A DNA stretch of 64,000 nt, from positions 5,721,001 to 5,785,000 of the forward strand of contig NZ_JBGNFV010000001.1 in NCBI RefSeq assembly GCF_041449215.1, read 5' to 3'. The stretch comes from Roseivirga sp. BDSF3-8. Its GTDB lineage: Bacteria; Bacteroidota; Bacteroidia; Cytophagales; Cyclobacteriaceae. The number at the start of each line of letters is the position of its first letter. Positions within the stretch are counted from its first letter, which is position 1. The notes under the pieces are model-generated. The model worked only from the letters and a program-made list of their open reading frames with translations, was not told the origin of the DNA and searched no databases. The position numbers were made by a program, and so were the translations under genes. Of the stretch, positions 8,312-18,545 are shown one piece after another.

Positions 8312-9664
8312 TCACTCTTCCAGTGGCTTCAACCATTCACTATGCCCGAATGTATTCCACTCTATCTTGGCCAGGTCCACCTCTGAGTCTACAAACTCCT
8401 GCAAGGGCCGGCCATTAAGTGAGGCTTTACTCAGGGCATATATCTCGATCTCTTCATACCCCTTTTCACGGTATACTTTCTTAAGGTGCTGTACAAACTG
8501 GTACACCATATCCGGATGGGTAGCCAGTTTCCTTGCCTGTTTATTTGTGAGGTACTCCCTAGGGTCTATTATCTCACTTTTCCCATTACTCGGCATATTA
8601 ACTTTAAAATGAATAACTCCGTATTTAGTCCGGAGCATCATTTGCCAGGCCAGGCGGTGCCCCTCTTCTGTCCAGTGTACTGATCCGGGAAACAGCACAT
8701 GCCTAATGGGCAAAAATATCTGTAGCACAAAGTAGAGTGCTAAAAACGTCACAAGCACCGGCTTGTAATTTGGTATAGCGACAGAGTGGGTAGATACCGG
8801 CTCCTTTTTCTTAAAGAATACCCTGCGGATGGTTTCAGGATTAAAGAAAAACACATTGAGCGCGATGGCCATATAGGGAAAGATACCGATACCAAAGGTG
8901 ATTGAATTAAATAGATGGAAAAACAGACTCAGGCAAAAGCCTAACACCCTGGTACGTCTGTAAAGCAACAGGGGCACAATGGAGGCATCGAACAGGATTC
9001 CGCCGTAGGAAATAAAGTAATGAAACCAGCGCTCCGCATATATAGGTCCTACTGTAGGCAATCTCGCCTTTGAGGTAAACCATATCTCCATAGGCATGGC
9101 CTGTAGCCAATCAGGATATAGCTTATGCACAGCTGCATAGAAATATACAATAGCCACCTGTACTATAAAGATGAAATGACACCACCGGGGGCATGTATTA
9201 CTCTTCATATCCGGGTTACGCTTTGCATCCAGCGAATAGACGCGGTTTGCCGGCATAAGGGTCATAAACCCTGTAAGCAACACCATCAGGTAATAGTGAT
9301 TATTGTAGCTGGACTTCTGCATCAAATAAACGCCGGTCCATAATACGAAGTAACCTATGGCACTGATTCGGTAGCGGTAGCCAAGCATGATACCGAGCGC
9401 GCAAAGGGCCATCGCACTAAACCATATGTACATACCATAGCCTGGCAAAGGCCTTATCCACTCAAAACCAATGTAGTTGAAAGTGAAGTCGGGCGCTATG
9501 AGTACGCGCTCCACCCACCCCAGTGCCATGGCGCCGGCGGCTTCCAGAAAGAGCAAAAAGCCAAAGACCATGCGGAAAAGGACCAGCGGACTGTTATCTG
9601 TCTGAGTAAAAAGCATCCGGTCCAGCAGGCCGGCATTCTGTCGGGTAAGCGAATCTGTAGTCAT
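8312..9664 (-). CDS. HTTM-domain membrane protein (gamma-carboxylase-like)
   Basis: 450 aa with about eight hydrophobic segments. The pattern LFRMVFGFLLFLEA at the start, the segment around SSYNNHYYLM and then VQVAIVYFYAAVHKLYPDWL match the HTTM (horizontally transferred transmembrane) domain shared with vitamin-K-dependent gamma-glutamyl carboxylase, including the conserved Lys-containing AAVHKL stretch. The C-terminal ~120 residues are soluble and acidic. Bacterial HTTM proteins have no established substrate, so carboxylation should not be assumed. It is divergent from leuS, 211 bases away. Confidence 0.82.
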   Translation of the reverse strand: MTTDSLTRQNAGLLDRMLFTQTDNSPLVLFRMVFGFLLFLEAAGAMALGWVERVLIAPDFTFNYIGFEWIRPLPGYGMYIWFSAMALCALGIMLGYRYRISAIGYFVLWTGVYLMQKSSYNNHYYLMVLLTGFMTLMPANRVYSLDAKRNPDMKSNTCPRWCHFIFIVQVAIVYFYAAVHKLYPDWLQAMPMEIWFTSKARLPTVGPIYAERWFHYFISYGGILFDASIVPLLLYRRTRVLGFCLSLFFHLFNSITFGIGIFPYMAIALNVFFFNPETIRRVFFKKKEPVSTHSVAIPNYKPVLVTFLALYFVLQIFLPIRHVLFPGSVHWTEEGHRLAWQMMLRTKYGVIHFKVNMPSNGKSEIIDPREYLTNKQARKLATHPDMVYQFVQHLKKVYREKGYEEIEIYALSKASLNGRPLQEFVDSEVDLAKIEWNTFGHSEWLKPLEE

Positions 9665-9875
9665 CTTAGCCCAAAAATAATTAAAGTCCGGACATAGTAC
9701 AGGGCTTTAGATGGAAGCATCCTTCTCACTATCTCCTTTTTCTAAACAAAATGCGCAGTAAGGGTTGAATGTATGGAGAACCCGGCAGAATAACCGCCCC
9801 GTGCATTCCCAAAAACAGGATATATTATCTAATTTAGCTGCCTGTTTGGCTGAACTAAGAAATAATTAAGGAAGA

Positions 9876-12644
9876 ATGGCCGATTACCACTTTCGAGAGA
9901 TAGAGAAAAAATGGCAGAAGACTTGGGCAGAACGTAATGCCTATAAAGCCGATATAGATCATAATAAGCCCAAATACTATGTGCTGGATATGTTTCCCTA
10001 CCCCTCCGGCGCTGGGTTGCATGTGGGACACCCCCTGGGCTATATTGCTTCGGATATAGTAGCGCGCTATAAAAAGCTTAAGGGATATAATGTCCTGCAC
10101 CCTATGGGCTTCGATGCGTTTGGCCTGCCGGCAGAACAATACGCTATCCAGACTGGCCAGCATCCTGCAAAAACCACCTATGAGAATCTGGACCGTTATA
10201 AGCATCAGCTAAATAATATAGGCTTCAGCTTCGATTGGGACAAAGAGGTGCAAACCTGTGATCCTGACTATTACAAATGGACTCAGTGGATATTCATGCA
10301 GCTGTTTGATAGCTGGTATGACAATAAGGCTAATAAGGCCCGACCGGTCAGTGAACTAACTGAGCTGTTTGCTGCAGAAGGAAATAGCACAGTGAATGCT
10401 GCCTGCGACGAAGACACCCCACTATTTAGTGCCGAAGAATGGACAGGCTTCAGTGAAAAAGAGCAAGCCGACCTGCTGTTGAAGTATCGTCTTACCTACC
10501 TGTCCGAAGCCGTGGTAAACTGGTGCCCTGCCCTGGGTACTGTACTGGCCAATGATGAGGTAAAGGACGGCGTAAGTGAACGCGGGGGGCACCCGGTAGA
10601 GCGTAAGAAAATGCTTCAGTGGAGCATGCGCATCACTGCATACAGTCAGCGCCTGCTTGACGGACTGGATACCATAGACTGGCCGGAACCAATGAAGGAA
10701 ATTCAGCGGAACTGGATAGGCAGATCAGTAGGGGCAGAAGTAGACTTTAGTGTAGAAGGTAGCGACCGTAAGATTCGTGTTTTCACTACCCGAATAGACA
10801 CTATCTACGGAGTTACTTACCTGGCCCTTGCCCCGGAGAGTGAATTGGTGGATGAACTAACTGCGGATACCCACCGTGAAGAGGTTCAAGCTTATGTAGC
10901 GCAGGCCAAGAACCGTTCCGAGCGTGATCGCATGAGTGATGTGAAAACGGTTTCCGGGTCATTTACAGGCGCATATGCCATTCACCCCTTTAGCGGAGAA
11001 AATATTCCTATCTGGGTGGCAGACTATGTTCTGGGTGGATATGGCACGGGGGCCGTAATGGCTGTACCGGCTCACGATACCCGTGACTACGCTTTTGCCA
11101 AGCACTTTGACCTGCCTATAGTGGAGGTAGTGAGCGGTGGAAACATTGAAGAAGAAGCCTTTGATGGTAAAGAGGGTACCATTGTAAACTCTGATTTCCT
11201 CAACGGCCTGCCGGTTCAGGCAGCCATAGCAAAAGCCATTGCCTATGTGGAAGACAATAAAATAGGTAAAGGAAAGATCAACTATCGTCAGCGGGATGCC
11301 GTATTTGGTCGCCAGCGGTATTGGGGTGAGCCAGTCCCGGTATTCTATGTAGATGGTATCCCTCATCTGTTGCCAGAATCTTCCTTGCCTCTTACCCTTC
11401 CGGAAATAGACCGGTATCTGCCAACAGAAACCGGTGAGCCTCCCCTGGGCCGGGCTGAAAACTGGAAAACGGATGAAGGCCATCCGCTGGAACTAAGTAC
11501 GATGCCGGGCTGGGCCGGATCAAGCTGGTACTTTTTCAGATACATGGATCCGCGTAACAATGAGCGCTTCGTTGGAAAGCAGGCTCAAGGCTACTGGGAA
11601 AATGTAGACTTGTATATCGGAGGCGCAGAGCATGCCACAGGGCACTTGCTTTACTCACGTTTCTGGACCATGTTCCTGTACGACCGTGGATTTGTAACCG
11701 TACAAGAGCCATTCAAAAAGCTGATCAATCAGGGCATGATTCAGGGTCGGTCTAATTTTGTGTACAGGGTTAAGGACAGTAATACGTTTGTATCTTATAA
11801 CCTCACCAAAGACTTCGATGTAGTGCCTATGCACGCAGACGTAAGCCTGGTGGGTGAGAATGACGTACTGGATATCCAGGCTTTCCGCCAGTGGCGTCCT
11901 GACCTGGCCGACGCGGAATTTGTACTTGAAGACGGCCGCTACATATGCGGAGCGGAAATCGAGAAGATGTCCAAGTCAAAGTATAATGTTATTAACCCTG
12001 ATGACATGATCGATCAGTATGGCGCTGATACGCTCCGTATGTACGAGATGTTCCTTGGGCCACTGGAAGACAGCAAGCCCTGGAATACCAATGGCATCAC
12101 CGGGGTCAGCGGCTTCCTGCGTAAATTCTGGAATCTCTTCTACAAGAAGCGTGAGTTCAGTGTAACAGACGATAAGCCGACTGCTGATGAACTGAAGGTG
12201 CTTCACAAAACCCTTAAAAAGGTAGAAGAGGACATAGAGCGCTTCTCATTCAATACGACGGTAAGTGCCTTTATGATTTGCACCAATGAACTGGCTGCTT
12301 TAAAGTGCCGTAAGCGCCAGATACTTGAGCCTCTGGTCATTGCACTATCCCCTTATGCACCGCACCTGGCAGAAGAGCTTTGGCAGGCACTGGGTAATAG
12401 TGGCTCAGTACTTGAGGCCACCTTCCCTGAGTGGAGCGAAGAACACCTGAAGGATGATGTGCATGAGTACCCTATCTCTATTAATGGCAAAATGAGGACG
12501 AAGATCGCCTTTCCTGTAGATATGCCTAAAGAAGAAATGGAGAAAGAAGTGCTGGCCTCGGAGGTGGTTCAAAAATGGACTGAAGGCAAGCCGCCTAAAA
12601 AAGTAATAATCGTTCCCAAGAAGATAGTGAACGTAGTCGTATAA
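9876..12644 (+). CDS. leuS: Leucyl-tRNA synthetase
   Basis: 922 aa class I synthetase that charges tRNA-Leu in the cytoplasm. The HIGH box appears as HVGH (residues 49-52), the KMSKS loop is exact at residues 697-701, and the CP1 editing domain between them includes [17 protein letters not shown] and a [15 protein letters not shown] signature used to hydrolyse mischarged tRNA. C-terminal anticodon-binding helices and a short terminal domain follow. Full length for the bacterial family. The gene has its own terminator. Confidence 0.97.
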   Translation: MADYHFREIEKKWQKTWAERNAYKADIDHNKPKYYVLDMFPYPSGAGLHVGHPLGYIASDIVARYKKLKGYNVLHPMGFDAFGLPAEQYAIQTGQHPAKTTYENLDRYKHQLNNIGFSFDWDKEVQTCDPDYYKWTQWIFMQLFDSWYDNKANKARPVSELTELFAAEGNSTVNAACDEDTPLFSAEEWTGFSEKEQADLLLKYRLTYLSEAVVNWCPALGTVLANDEVKDGVSERGGHPVERKKMLQWSMRITAYSQRLLDGLDTIDWPEPMKEIQRNWIGRSVGAEVDFSVEGSDRKIRVFTTRIDTIYGVTYLALAPESELVDELTADTHREEVQAYVAQAKNRSERDRMSDVKTVSGSFTGAYAIHPFSGENIPIWVADYVLGGYGTGAVMAVPAHDTRDYAFAKHFDLPIVEVVSGGNIEEEAFDGKEGTIVNSDFLNGLPVQAAIAKAIAYVEDNKIGKGKINYRQRDAVFGRQRYWGEPVPVFYVDGIPHLLPESSLPLTLPEIDRYLPTETGEPPLGRAENWKTDEGHPLELSTMPGWAGSSWYFFRYMDPRNNERFVGKQAQGYWENVDLYIGGAEHATGHLLYSRFWTMFLYDRGFVTVQEPFKKLINQGMIQGRSNFVYRVKDSNTFVSYNLTKDFDVVPMHADVSLVGENDVLDIQAFRQWRPDLADAEFVLEDGRYICGAEIEKMSKSKYNVINPDDMIDQYGADTLRMYEMFLGPLEDSKPWNTNGITGVSGFLRKFWNLFYKKREFSVTDDKPTADELKVLHKTLKKVEEDIERFSFNTTVSAFMICTNELAALKCRKRQILEPLVIALSPYAPHLAEELWQALGNSGSVLEATFPEWSEEHLKDDVHEYPISINGKMRTKIAFPVDMPKEEMEKEVLASEVVQKWTEGKPPKKVIIVPKKIVNVVV

Positions 12645-12654
12645 ATTGAAAAAG

Positions 12655-12691
12655 AAGAGGCTGTTCATAATTAGAGCAGTCTCTTTTATTT
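12655..12691 (+). terminator. leuS terminator
   Basis: 9-bp stem AAGAGGCTG / CAGTCTCTT with one G-U pair and a 13-base loop, followed by TTATTTT, starting 10 bases after the leuS stop. Confidence 0.75.
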
Positions 12692-12909
12692 TGTCCTTGC
12701 GGCATATAGGTACTAGATAGATAACCTCTCTTATATGAGACACTTATCCACAAAACCTAAAAGAAGTTCTTTAAAATTACATCGGGATTAACTCTTGCCA
12801 TTTCGCCAGATGGGAGTAAGAAATAATAGCAGGGTTTAAAGGATGTGAGGCTCAGGATGGCATTTAAGTAAGTTACCCTACTGATACCCGGTACTATGGT
12901 GAGAAAAAT

Positions 12910-13644
12910 CTAATGTAATTGACCGGTTTTAAATACACCAATCTCTTTCTTGGCAGGGTCCTTTTCTTCTTCTGATTCCTCTTCCTCCTGGTTCTGATAG
13001 TAATCCAGTTCATAAGGGTCCTGATCTTCCTCCAGGATTACCTCTTCCTCTTTTTTCTTTTTGTTACCACCAAATAATCGCTTGAAGAAGCCTGGCTTTT
13101 TCTCATTGCTTTCCTCATCCATGGGCTCATCTCTGAGTTCATCGGCAAACTCATCCAGCTCATTTTCTTCCTGTTCTTCCTCCGGAGGCGCCATCTGGTA
13201 TTGCCCTATGCGTTGCATGTACACTTTCATGTCGCGATTGTACCGAAACACATCAGCATATTTTCTAGCCATTATTCCCGCCTCTATGCTGTCTCTCTGG
13301 GCAGAATCAAGCTCGTGGTAGGCCAGGATTTCCGTTTCGGCGGAATCAGGTGCCGGATACACATACTCCATTTCTACTGTCTGGAGTGACCGGACCTTTT
13401 TCTTATAAGGCTCCAGTTCCATTATTCCATACCTGGTCTTTTCTACGTTAACGGAGTAGTCTACGGGCAGGGTATCTTTATCAAAGGGGTAAAAGAGTCG
13501 CTCTTGGGCCTGTGGGTCATGCAGATACACACTCTGATAGGCAGGGCATATCACCTTGTCCTTACAGGAAGTAAGCATTCCGGGCACCAGGCAAATGGTA
13601 GCTAGGAATAAGAGTACATGTGAAAATCTGAATGATTGCAACAT
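12910..13644 (-). CDS. Acidic lipoprotein of unknown function
   Basis: 244 aa. Signal sequence ending in a lipobox (MLTSC, Cys27) makes this a predicted lipoprotein. The mature part starts with a short conserved-looking segment (VICPAYQSVYLHDPQAQERLF) and then becomes strikingly low in complexity: Glu/Asp tracts flank a basic patch KKPGFFKRLFGGNKKKK. I do not recognise the family. Proteins of this style occur in gliding Bacteroidota, but that is only an association. No operon partner is evident; 184 bases separate it from the next gene. Confidence 0.7.
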   Translation of the reverse strand: MLQSFRFSHVLLFLATICLVPGMLTSCKDKVICPAYQSVYLHDPQAQERLFYPFDKDTLPVDYSVNVEKTRYGIMELEPYKKKVRSLQTVEMEYVYPAPDSAETEILAYHELDSAQRDSIEAGIMARKYADVFRYNRDMKVYMQRIGQYQMAPPEEEQEENELDEFADELRDEPMDEESNEKKPGFFKRLFGGNKKKKEEEVILEEDQDPYELDYYQNQEEEESEEEKDPAKKEIGVFKTGQLH

Positions 13645-13828
13645 CTGTTTAACTAACCCACTAACGGCGTGCCCTCATGGCACATTGCATGCGGTTGTAA
13701 AAATAGCCTTTCACAAAGGATAAAAAGGCTAATGGAGAAAATTTTGCGCATTTTGTAATGAAGAATTCCTTTTTGAAGCAATAGTGTACCAAAACGCTGA
13801 GCTTTACCTACAAATCTTACTAGCCGGA

Positions 13829-14176
13829 TTACAGCGCTTCGCGAATTTTCTTAGGTAGTGAGTCGACTATCAGCTGGTAACTATCATCTGTCCACTTAAA
13901 CAACAGATGTTCAGGGACCTGCCCCCTGGTATGCACTGTATTCCAGTGCTTTTTGCTCATATGATACCCGGGCATTACAGCGTCTGGAAACTCTTCCCGT
14001 AACTTAACAGCCTCTTCCGGGTCACACTTAAGGTTTATGCTTTCAAATTGCTCAATATCCGTGAGTGAAAACATTTTGCCGCCTACCTTGAACACGAGCA
14101 CATCCGGGCCGAAGGGTGTACTTTCTGTCACACCAGGCTTGGAGAGGCAGTACTCACGGTATGATTCTATATCCAC
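13829..14176 (-). CDS. MmcQ/YjbR family protein
   Basis: 115 aa, full length. It matches the small CyaY-like fold DNA-binding family MmcQ/YjbR: CLSKPGVTESTPFGPDVLVFKVGGKMF near the N-terminus and HWNTVHTRGQVPEHLLFKWTDDSYQLIVDSLPKK at the C-terminus. E. coli YjbR binds DNA in structural studies, but the cellular role is not established. The gene follows DUF6728 on the same strand with 10 bases between, so the two are probably co-transcribed. Confidence 0.9.
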   Translation of the reverse strand: MDIESYREYCLSKPGVTESTPFGPDVLVFKVGGKMFSLTDIEQFESINLKCDPEEAVKLREEFPDAVMPGYHMSKKHWNTVHTRGQVPEHLLFKWTDDSYQLIVDSLPKKIREAL

Positions 14177-14186
14177 TGCAAAATGT

Positions 14187-14414
14187 TTAGAAGGCGTGTT
14201 TAATGACCATATAGATCATCCCAGCCAAAAACATGAGAATACTGATCTTGTTAATGCCATGCATCATCCGAAGGTTAATATTTGGCTTAGGCTGTCCTTC
14301 GGGTGTCTTTTTAAAAACCCTGAAAAAATATGAGAACATGTCCCCTATCTTAAAATAGTCTTTAACAGAGTTTTGAGCACCTTTTTGAACGTCGTCTTTT
14401 TTGCCTGATTCCAT
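14187..14414 (-). CDS. DUF6728 family small membrane protein
   Basis: 75 aa from the ATG at 14414 (MESGKKDD). A frame extends 14 codons further upstream but into the IS200-flanking DNA and without conserved sequence. The body has DYFKIGDMFSYFFRVFKK and one C-terminal transmembrane helix (ISILMFLAGMIYMVI). This is a short family widespread in Cytophagales, of unknown function. The IS200 copy ends only ~24 bases upstream of its start, so its native promoter may have been displaced or replaced. Confidence 0.75.
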   Translation of the reverse strand: MESGKKDDVQKGAQNSVKDYFKIGDMFSYFFRVFKKTPEGQPKPNINLRMMHGINKISILMFLAGMIYMVIKHAF

Positions 14415-14437
14415 AGTACTAATGAATAGGTCCCGGA

Positions 14438-15022
14438 AATAAATTACCCCCACCAAAGGAGGGGGTTTTCAATGGTTATTACCCCCAAAGGGGGATAGTC
14501 AGTTATCGAATAGCGGGATATCTATATCCCCATCCTCTTTCTTATCTTCCTTCTCCTGATACTTAACATACCGCTTTATCTTTTCTTCATCTATGCCTAC
14601 CGTACTTACAAAATAGCCTCGTGACCAAAAATGATTGCCCCAATAGGGTTTTCTGCGAAGACTCTTGAAGTTCTTAAACATCATGATCGCTGTCTTACCC
14701 TTGAGAATACCCATGAAGTCTGATACACTAAGTTTCGGAGGTATACTACATACCAAATGAACGTGATCTGGCTGAATGTTCAACTCTTCTACCTTGACCT
14801 CCTTCCATTCACATATCGTCTTTATCTTATTCTCCAACGTATCTGCAACAATATCACGAAGTATACGGTGGCGGTACTTCGGGGTCCATACTACATGATA
14901 GACACAATAGTAAAAGCTATGCGATAGCTTACGATACTTGCTCATTCCACAATATACCCCTACTGGCATAGCCCTCAAACATGACCACCGTCTAAGACGG
15001 TGGTTTTAATTCGATTAATAAA
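14438..15022 (-). mobile_element. IS200-type insertion sequence, copy 1
   Basis: 585 bases that I read as identical to 54364-54948. The transposase reads on the minus strand. Its left end carries a perfect hairpin ACCACCGTC-TAA-GACGGTGGT at 14984-15004, and its right end a CCCCC-A-CC-AAA-GG-A-GGGGG hairpin at 14446-14466, as expected for single-strand transposition of IS200/IS605 elements, which lack terminal inverted repeats. Both outer ends read AATAAA on the plus strand (TTTATT in transposase orientation), so TTTATT is the probable target/cleavage motif. There is no tnpB. Inserted between ispG and DUF6728. Confidence 0.92.
14499..14945 (-). CDS. tnpA: IS200 transposase TnpA (Y1 HUH single-strand transposase)
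   Basis: 148 aa from the ATG at 14945. A TTG further upstream (14978) would add 11 residues, but alignment with IS200 TnpA puts the natural start at MSKYRKLSH, just before CVYHVVWTPKYR. The HUH metal site is PDHVHLV and the catalytic tyrosine lies in SRGYFVSTVG. Family length is about 140-150 aa. It is intact, so the element should be able to move. Confidence 0.93.
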   Translation of the reverse strand: MSKYRKLSHSFYYCVYHVVWTPKYRHRILRDIVADTLENKIKTICEWKEVKVEELNIQPDHVHLVCSIPPKLSVSDFMGILKGKTAIMMFKNFKSLRRKPYWGNHFWSRGYFVSTVGIDEEKIKRYVKYQEKEDKKEDGDIDIPLFDN

Positions 15023-15048
15023 TTTTTCGCTTCGCGCAAAGAACATCG

Positions 15049-17040
15049 TCACGCCATTTCGGGTTCGATCCAGCGGCCATCCTCCCGAATTATTTCGATC
15101 AGTTCATCAACCGCTTTAGCAGAGGGTACGGACCGTTTGATAACCTCCTGCCCTTTGTACAGAGTGATCTTGCCTTTACCACTGCCTACATAACCGTAGT
15201 CCGCATCAGCCATCTCACCCGGACCGTTCACTATACAGCCCATTATTCCGATTTTCACCCCTTTCAGGTGGTCCGTCCGTTTCCTGATCATTGCAGTGGT
15301 TTCCTGCAGATCAAATAAGGTACGACCACAACTGGGACAGGAAATGTACTCCGTTTTTGTCATGCGTGTGCGCGCCGCCTGCAATATACCAAAGGCCGTA
15401 TTATTATACATTTTTATAGCCTCAAGTAAAGATTCTCTTTTCCTCTCCTTAAGATTAGTGGTGCCAAACATGACGCCGTCACCCATGCCATCAATCAGCA
15501 GACCTCCTGTATCGGTGGCAGCATATATCTGAAATTCGTCAGGTGACAGGTCCGGGAAATCCCTTAAAATGACCACGGGAGTATCCAGGTTTTCATCTAT
15601 CAGCCGGAAAAAGAACCGCCTCATTGCCGGCATAGCATGCGTATTAGTGGTGTGCAGAAGCACCACCAGCGTCAGGTCCTCTCTCAGCCTTGCAGCGATG
15701 GCATCAGACCACTCGTCATCTTGTATTTTCAGGACATTGATCTCACGATGACGCTCCCCCTCTTCCAGTAACTGGCCGGCAGTAAGTACAGGTATCTTGT
15801 TCTCTTTATCATCAGCCATCAGCCATACATCATAGTCTAGCCATTCTTTCAGGCCATTGGGTAACATCCACTGCACGGGCTGTGAGCCACTATAGATGTA
15901 ATCAGCCCCCAAGTCATTCATTCGCCATTTGTCCGGCTCAGGCAGGTAAAAATGACCTATGGATTTGAAGTCTTTATACTCAGGGTTATTAATCCGCGAA
16001 ATATCAGCTACCACCCGGGGCACCTGGTTTCCTCCGATAGCCCCCACCTCAAGGGTATGCCGGCGGGTATAAGCATACGGGTCCACAGGACTCTGGACCA
16101 CAGGCTCTATACCATCATGACCTGGGCGGTGTGCATAGCGGTTCACCATTATAGCTGCTACCGGTGCCTCCTCTTCCGGCTCTTCCGTAAGAGACACCCG
16201 TACGGTATCTCCCAGACCATCTTCCAGTAACGTACCTATACCCACCGCACTTTTAATCCGCCCATCTTCCCCTTCACCGGCTTCTGTTACTCCAAGATGC
16301 AAGGGATAAGGCTGAAGCCCTTCTTCATGCAGTTTCTGCACCAAAAGACGATAGGCTTGTACCATCACCTGTGGGTTGCTAGACTTCATGCTCAGGACGA
16401 TGTCATAATACTCCAGGTCTTCACAAATGCGAAGGAATTCTAATGCTGACTCTACCATACCAAGGGGCGTATCGCCATAGCGGCTCATGATTCGGTCACT
16501 CAACGAGCCGTGATTAGTTCCTATGCGCATGGCCGTGCCATGGGCTTTACACAGTTCTACAAGGGGCGTAAATTTTTCACGGATGCGTTGCAACTCAGCT
16601 TCATAGGCTTCATCCGTATAGTCGATTGTTTCGAATTTTTTCTTATCAGCATAGTTCCCCGGATTAATTCGCACCTTTTCCACGATACGGGCAGCCAGTT
16701 CCGCTGCATTTGGGGTGAAATGGATATCTGCGACAAGGGGAACCTTATACCCTCTTTGTCTAAGGCCATTACGGATCTCCTCAAGGTTCTGGGCCTCCTT
16801 AATACTTGGAGCGGTGATACGTACATACTCGCAGCCAGCCTCTACCATCCGAATCGTCTGCTCGATACTGCCTTCCGTATCCATCGTATCCACAGTGGTC
16901 ATAGACTGAATACGCACGGGATTATCTCCTCCCAGGGGTACGCCGCCGATATTTACTTCGCGCGTGGTTCGTCGCTTATATTCTGTCAGACTACCACAGT
17001 ATTCTCTGGCCGGGTTGACCTGCTCACTTATCATTGTCAT
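15049..17040 (-). CDS. ispG: 4-hydroxy-3-methylbut-2-enyl-diphosphate synthase (long form)
   Basis: 663 aa. Converts methylerythritol cyclodiphosphate to HMBPP in the MEP isoprenoid pathway, using a 4Fe-4S cluster. The N-terminal TIM barrel starts at GGVPLGGDNPVRIQSMTTVDT; the cluster ligands Cys568, Cys571 (CPSC) and Cys602 (MGCIVNGPGE) are present. The extra ~250 residues between the barrel and the reductase domain are the insert typical of Bacteroidota, Chlamydiae and plant enzymes. Start at 17040, with a second Met two codons in. The IS200 copy lies 26 bases past its stop. Confidence 0.96.
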   Translation of the reverse strand: MTMISEQVNPAREYCGSLTEYKRRTTREVNIGGVPLGGDNPVRIQSMTTVDTMDTEGSIEQTIRMVEAGCEYVRITAPSIKEAQNLEEIRNGLRQRGYKVPLVADIHFTPNAAELAARIVEKVRINPGNYADKKKFETIDYTDEAYEAELQRIREKFTPLVELCKAHGTAMRIGTNHGSLSDRIMSRYGDTPLGMVESALEFLRICEDLEYYDIVLSMKSSNPQVMVQAYRLLVQKLHEEGLQPYPLHLGVTEAGEGEDGRIKSAVGIGTLLEDGLGDTVRVSLTEEPEEEAPVAAIMVNRYAHRPGHDGIEPVVQSPVDPYAYTRRHTLEVGAIGGNQVPRVVADISRINNPEYKDFKSIGHFYLPEPDKWRMNDLGADYIYSGSQPVQWMLPNGLKEWLDYDVWLMADDKENKIPVLTAGQLLEEGERHREINVLKIQDDEWSDAIAARLREDLTLVVLLHTTNTHAMPAMRRFFFRLIDENLDTPVVILRDFPDLSPDEFQIYAATDTGGLLIDGMGDGVMFGTTNLKERKRESLLEAIKMYNNTAFGILQAARTRMTKTEYISCPSCGRTLFDLQETTAMIRKRTDHLKGVKIGIMGCIVNGPGEMADADYGYVGSGKGKITLYKGQEVIKRSVPSAKAVDELIEIIREDGRWIEPEMA

Positions 17041-17251
17041 TCCTACTGTTTATTCCCATTCAATAACTGCCGGGGAAGGGCAAAGTTATGCCCGATCATT
17101 CACACAAATATATTGAAAGCCATCCTTTCCAAACAGTTTGTATACTAATAATTTATATATCAATTGCAGAATCAACCTGGGTAGCACCTATCTTCCTTGA
17201 ATAAAAGTTTATACATTTGAGGCACCCAGACTATTACTTGAACCAAATAAG

Positions 17252-17857
17252 ATGGAAAAAAGAACACTCATACCAGGCATACTATGTCTGGTGATGATGC
17301 TTGGAAGCCTGTCAGCATTCGCCCAGTTTTATGTGGAAGCAGGCGTAACAGGCACTGATGCAGTAGAAGATGAGTACACTGCTCATATTAAGCCCGATAT
17401 AGGGATAGTCATGCATGCCGGTGCGGCATTTGACCTGGCTAAGAACCTCAAAGGACAAGGTGGATTAGGCTTCAGCACCCTAAACTTTTCGCAGAGTTTT
17501 TCAGGCGGCTCCTATTCATCACACATTGTGACTATGGACCTGCCACTTAGTCTCAGATACCGCATTGCAAACCCAATAGAATTCAGCGGTGGTATTCAGC
17601 TTAGTTTCCCCTCCGGCCTTTCTGTACTAGGAAATTCTTATGAGGATGAGATGAAAGGCCTGGCTCTGTTTTACATGGCTGGCTTAGACTTTCATATTCA
17701 CAAGGATATAAGTATTACTGTGAACGGACTGCTGGGATCAGGAGACCTTTTTACTTATCAGGATGTGGATGAGTATGGTGAAATCAGCTCAGTAGAAACA
17801 CTCAGGCTGAGTAGCCTTCGTATCAGTTTAAAGATCAACCTGGCACACTTTGACTAA
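17252..17857 (+). CDS. Outer-membrane beta-barrel-like protein
   Basis: 201 aa. A signal peptide (MLGSLSAFAQ) is followed by alternating amphipathic strands such as GGLGFSTLNFSQSF, VTMDLPLSLRYRI and FSGGIQLSFP, ending in RISLKINLAHFD, the shape of a small Bacteroidota porin-like barrel. No enzymatic motif is seen. Its stop overlaps the start of the next gene by one base (TAATG), so the barrel and the lipoprotein are translationally coupled and may act together at the outer membrane. Function unknown. Confidence 0.7.
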   Translation: MEKRTLIPGILCLVMMLGSLSAFAQFYVEAGVTGTDAVEDEYTAHIKPDIGIVMHAGAAFDLAKNLKGQGGLGFSTLNFSQSFSGGSYSSHIVTMDLPLSLRYRIANPIEFSGGIQLSFPSGLSVLGNSYEDEMKGLALFYMAGLDFHIHKDISITVNGLLGSGDLFTYQDVDEYGEISSVETLRLSSLRISLKINLAHFD

Positions 17858-18471
17858 TGAAAAAGACATTACCTATACTCGCACTCATTTACTTTCTGTT
17901 CACTGCATGTGAAGAGGCATATTATCCTGATCCACTGCAACCCTGGACCCCGGCCTATACCACCGAAGGGGTTAATACAGCCGGAGCAAAGATTAATGGC
18001 CAGAGGTGGATCACTAATTCCGATTGCAATTTCGTGAACGGATGTAATACGGAAATGGACATAAGAGCTTACTCGGCAAATAGAGAGGCAAACCTGCCTG
18101 ATAGCACTGTGATCCGGTTTATTGGAGCGGATAATAGCATCATAAGCTTCAATTTTTCAGATATGCTTGTCACCAGTCCGGATGACTTATTGGCACTGGA
18201 AGGTACAGAGTATACCCTGGGGAGCAGCCAGGTCATTGGAACATATCAGGAATCTCCTTTTGAAGAATTAGCCTGTCTGCCCCAAAGTCAGACAGGTAAA
18301 CTTTTCATCAGATATGTTCAGGAAAAAATAACTAACAACCGCCGGACGGTGATCTTCTCTGGCACATTTGGTTTTGACTACCTGAGCAATGAATGTGGGG
18401 AAGTCTCTGTTCACAGCGGGCGATTTGACTTTAAAGTTTACCCGGACAACATATTTCTGGAACCCAGATAA
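17857..18471 (+). CDS. Lipoprotein of unknown function
   Basis: 204 aa. Signal sequence with lipobox FTAC (Cys18). The mature part contains GAKINGQRW, a phrase common in Bacteroidota beta-sandwich lipoproteins, and four later Cys residues (DCNFVNGC, LACLPQ, SNECG) that could pair. Coupled to the preceding barrel gene. No family recognised with certainty; possibly a surface-exposed companion of the barrel. Confidence 0.65.
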   Translation: MKKTLPILALIYFLFTACEEAYYPDPLQPWTPAYTTEGVNTAGAKINGQRWITNSDCNFVNGCNTEMDIRAYSANREANLPDSTVIRFIGADNSIISFNFSDMLVTSPDDLLALEGTEYTLGSSQVIGTYQESPFEELACLPQSQTGKLFIRYVQEKITNNRRTVIFSGTFGFDYLSNECGEVSVHSGRFDFKVYPDNIFLEPR

Positions 18472-18545
18472 AGGTATTTTTTAACAGATATAGCAAAAGC
18501 TCTCCTAATGCGTTAAACAAATATGCTTCTGTACACCTTCATTAT

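Noticed and set aside
10959-11483. 174-codon minus-strand frame inside leuS
   Set aside because: Antisense shadow of a highly conserved synthetase; no ribosome-binding site or family resemblance.
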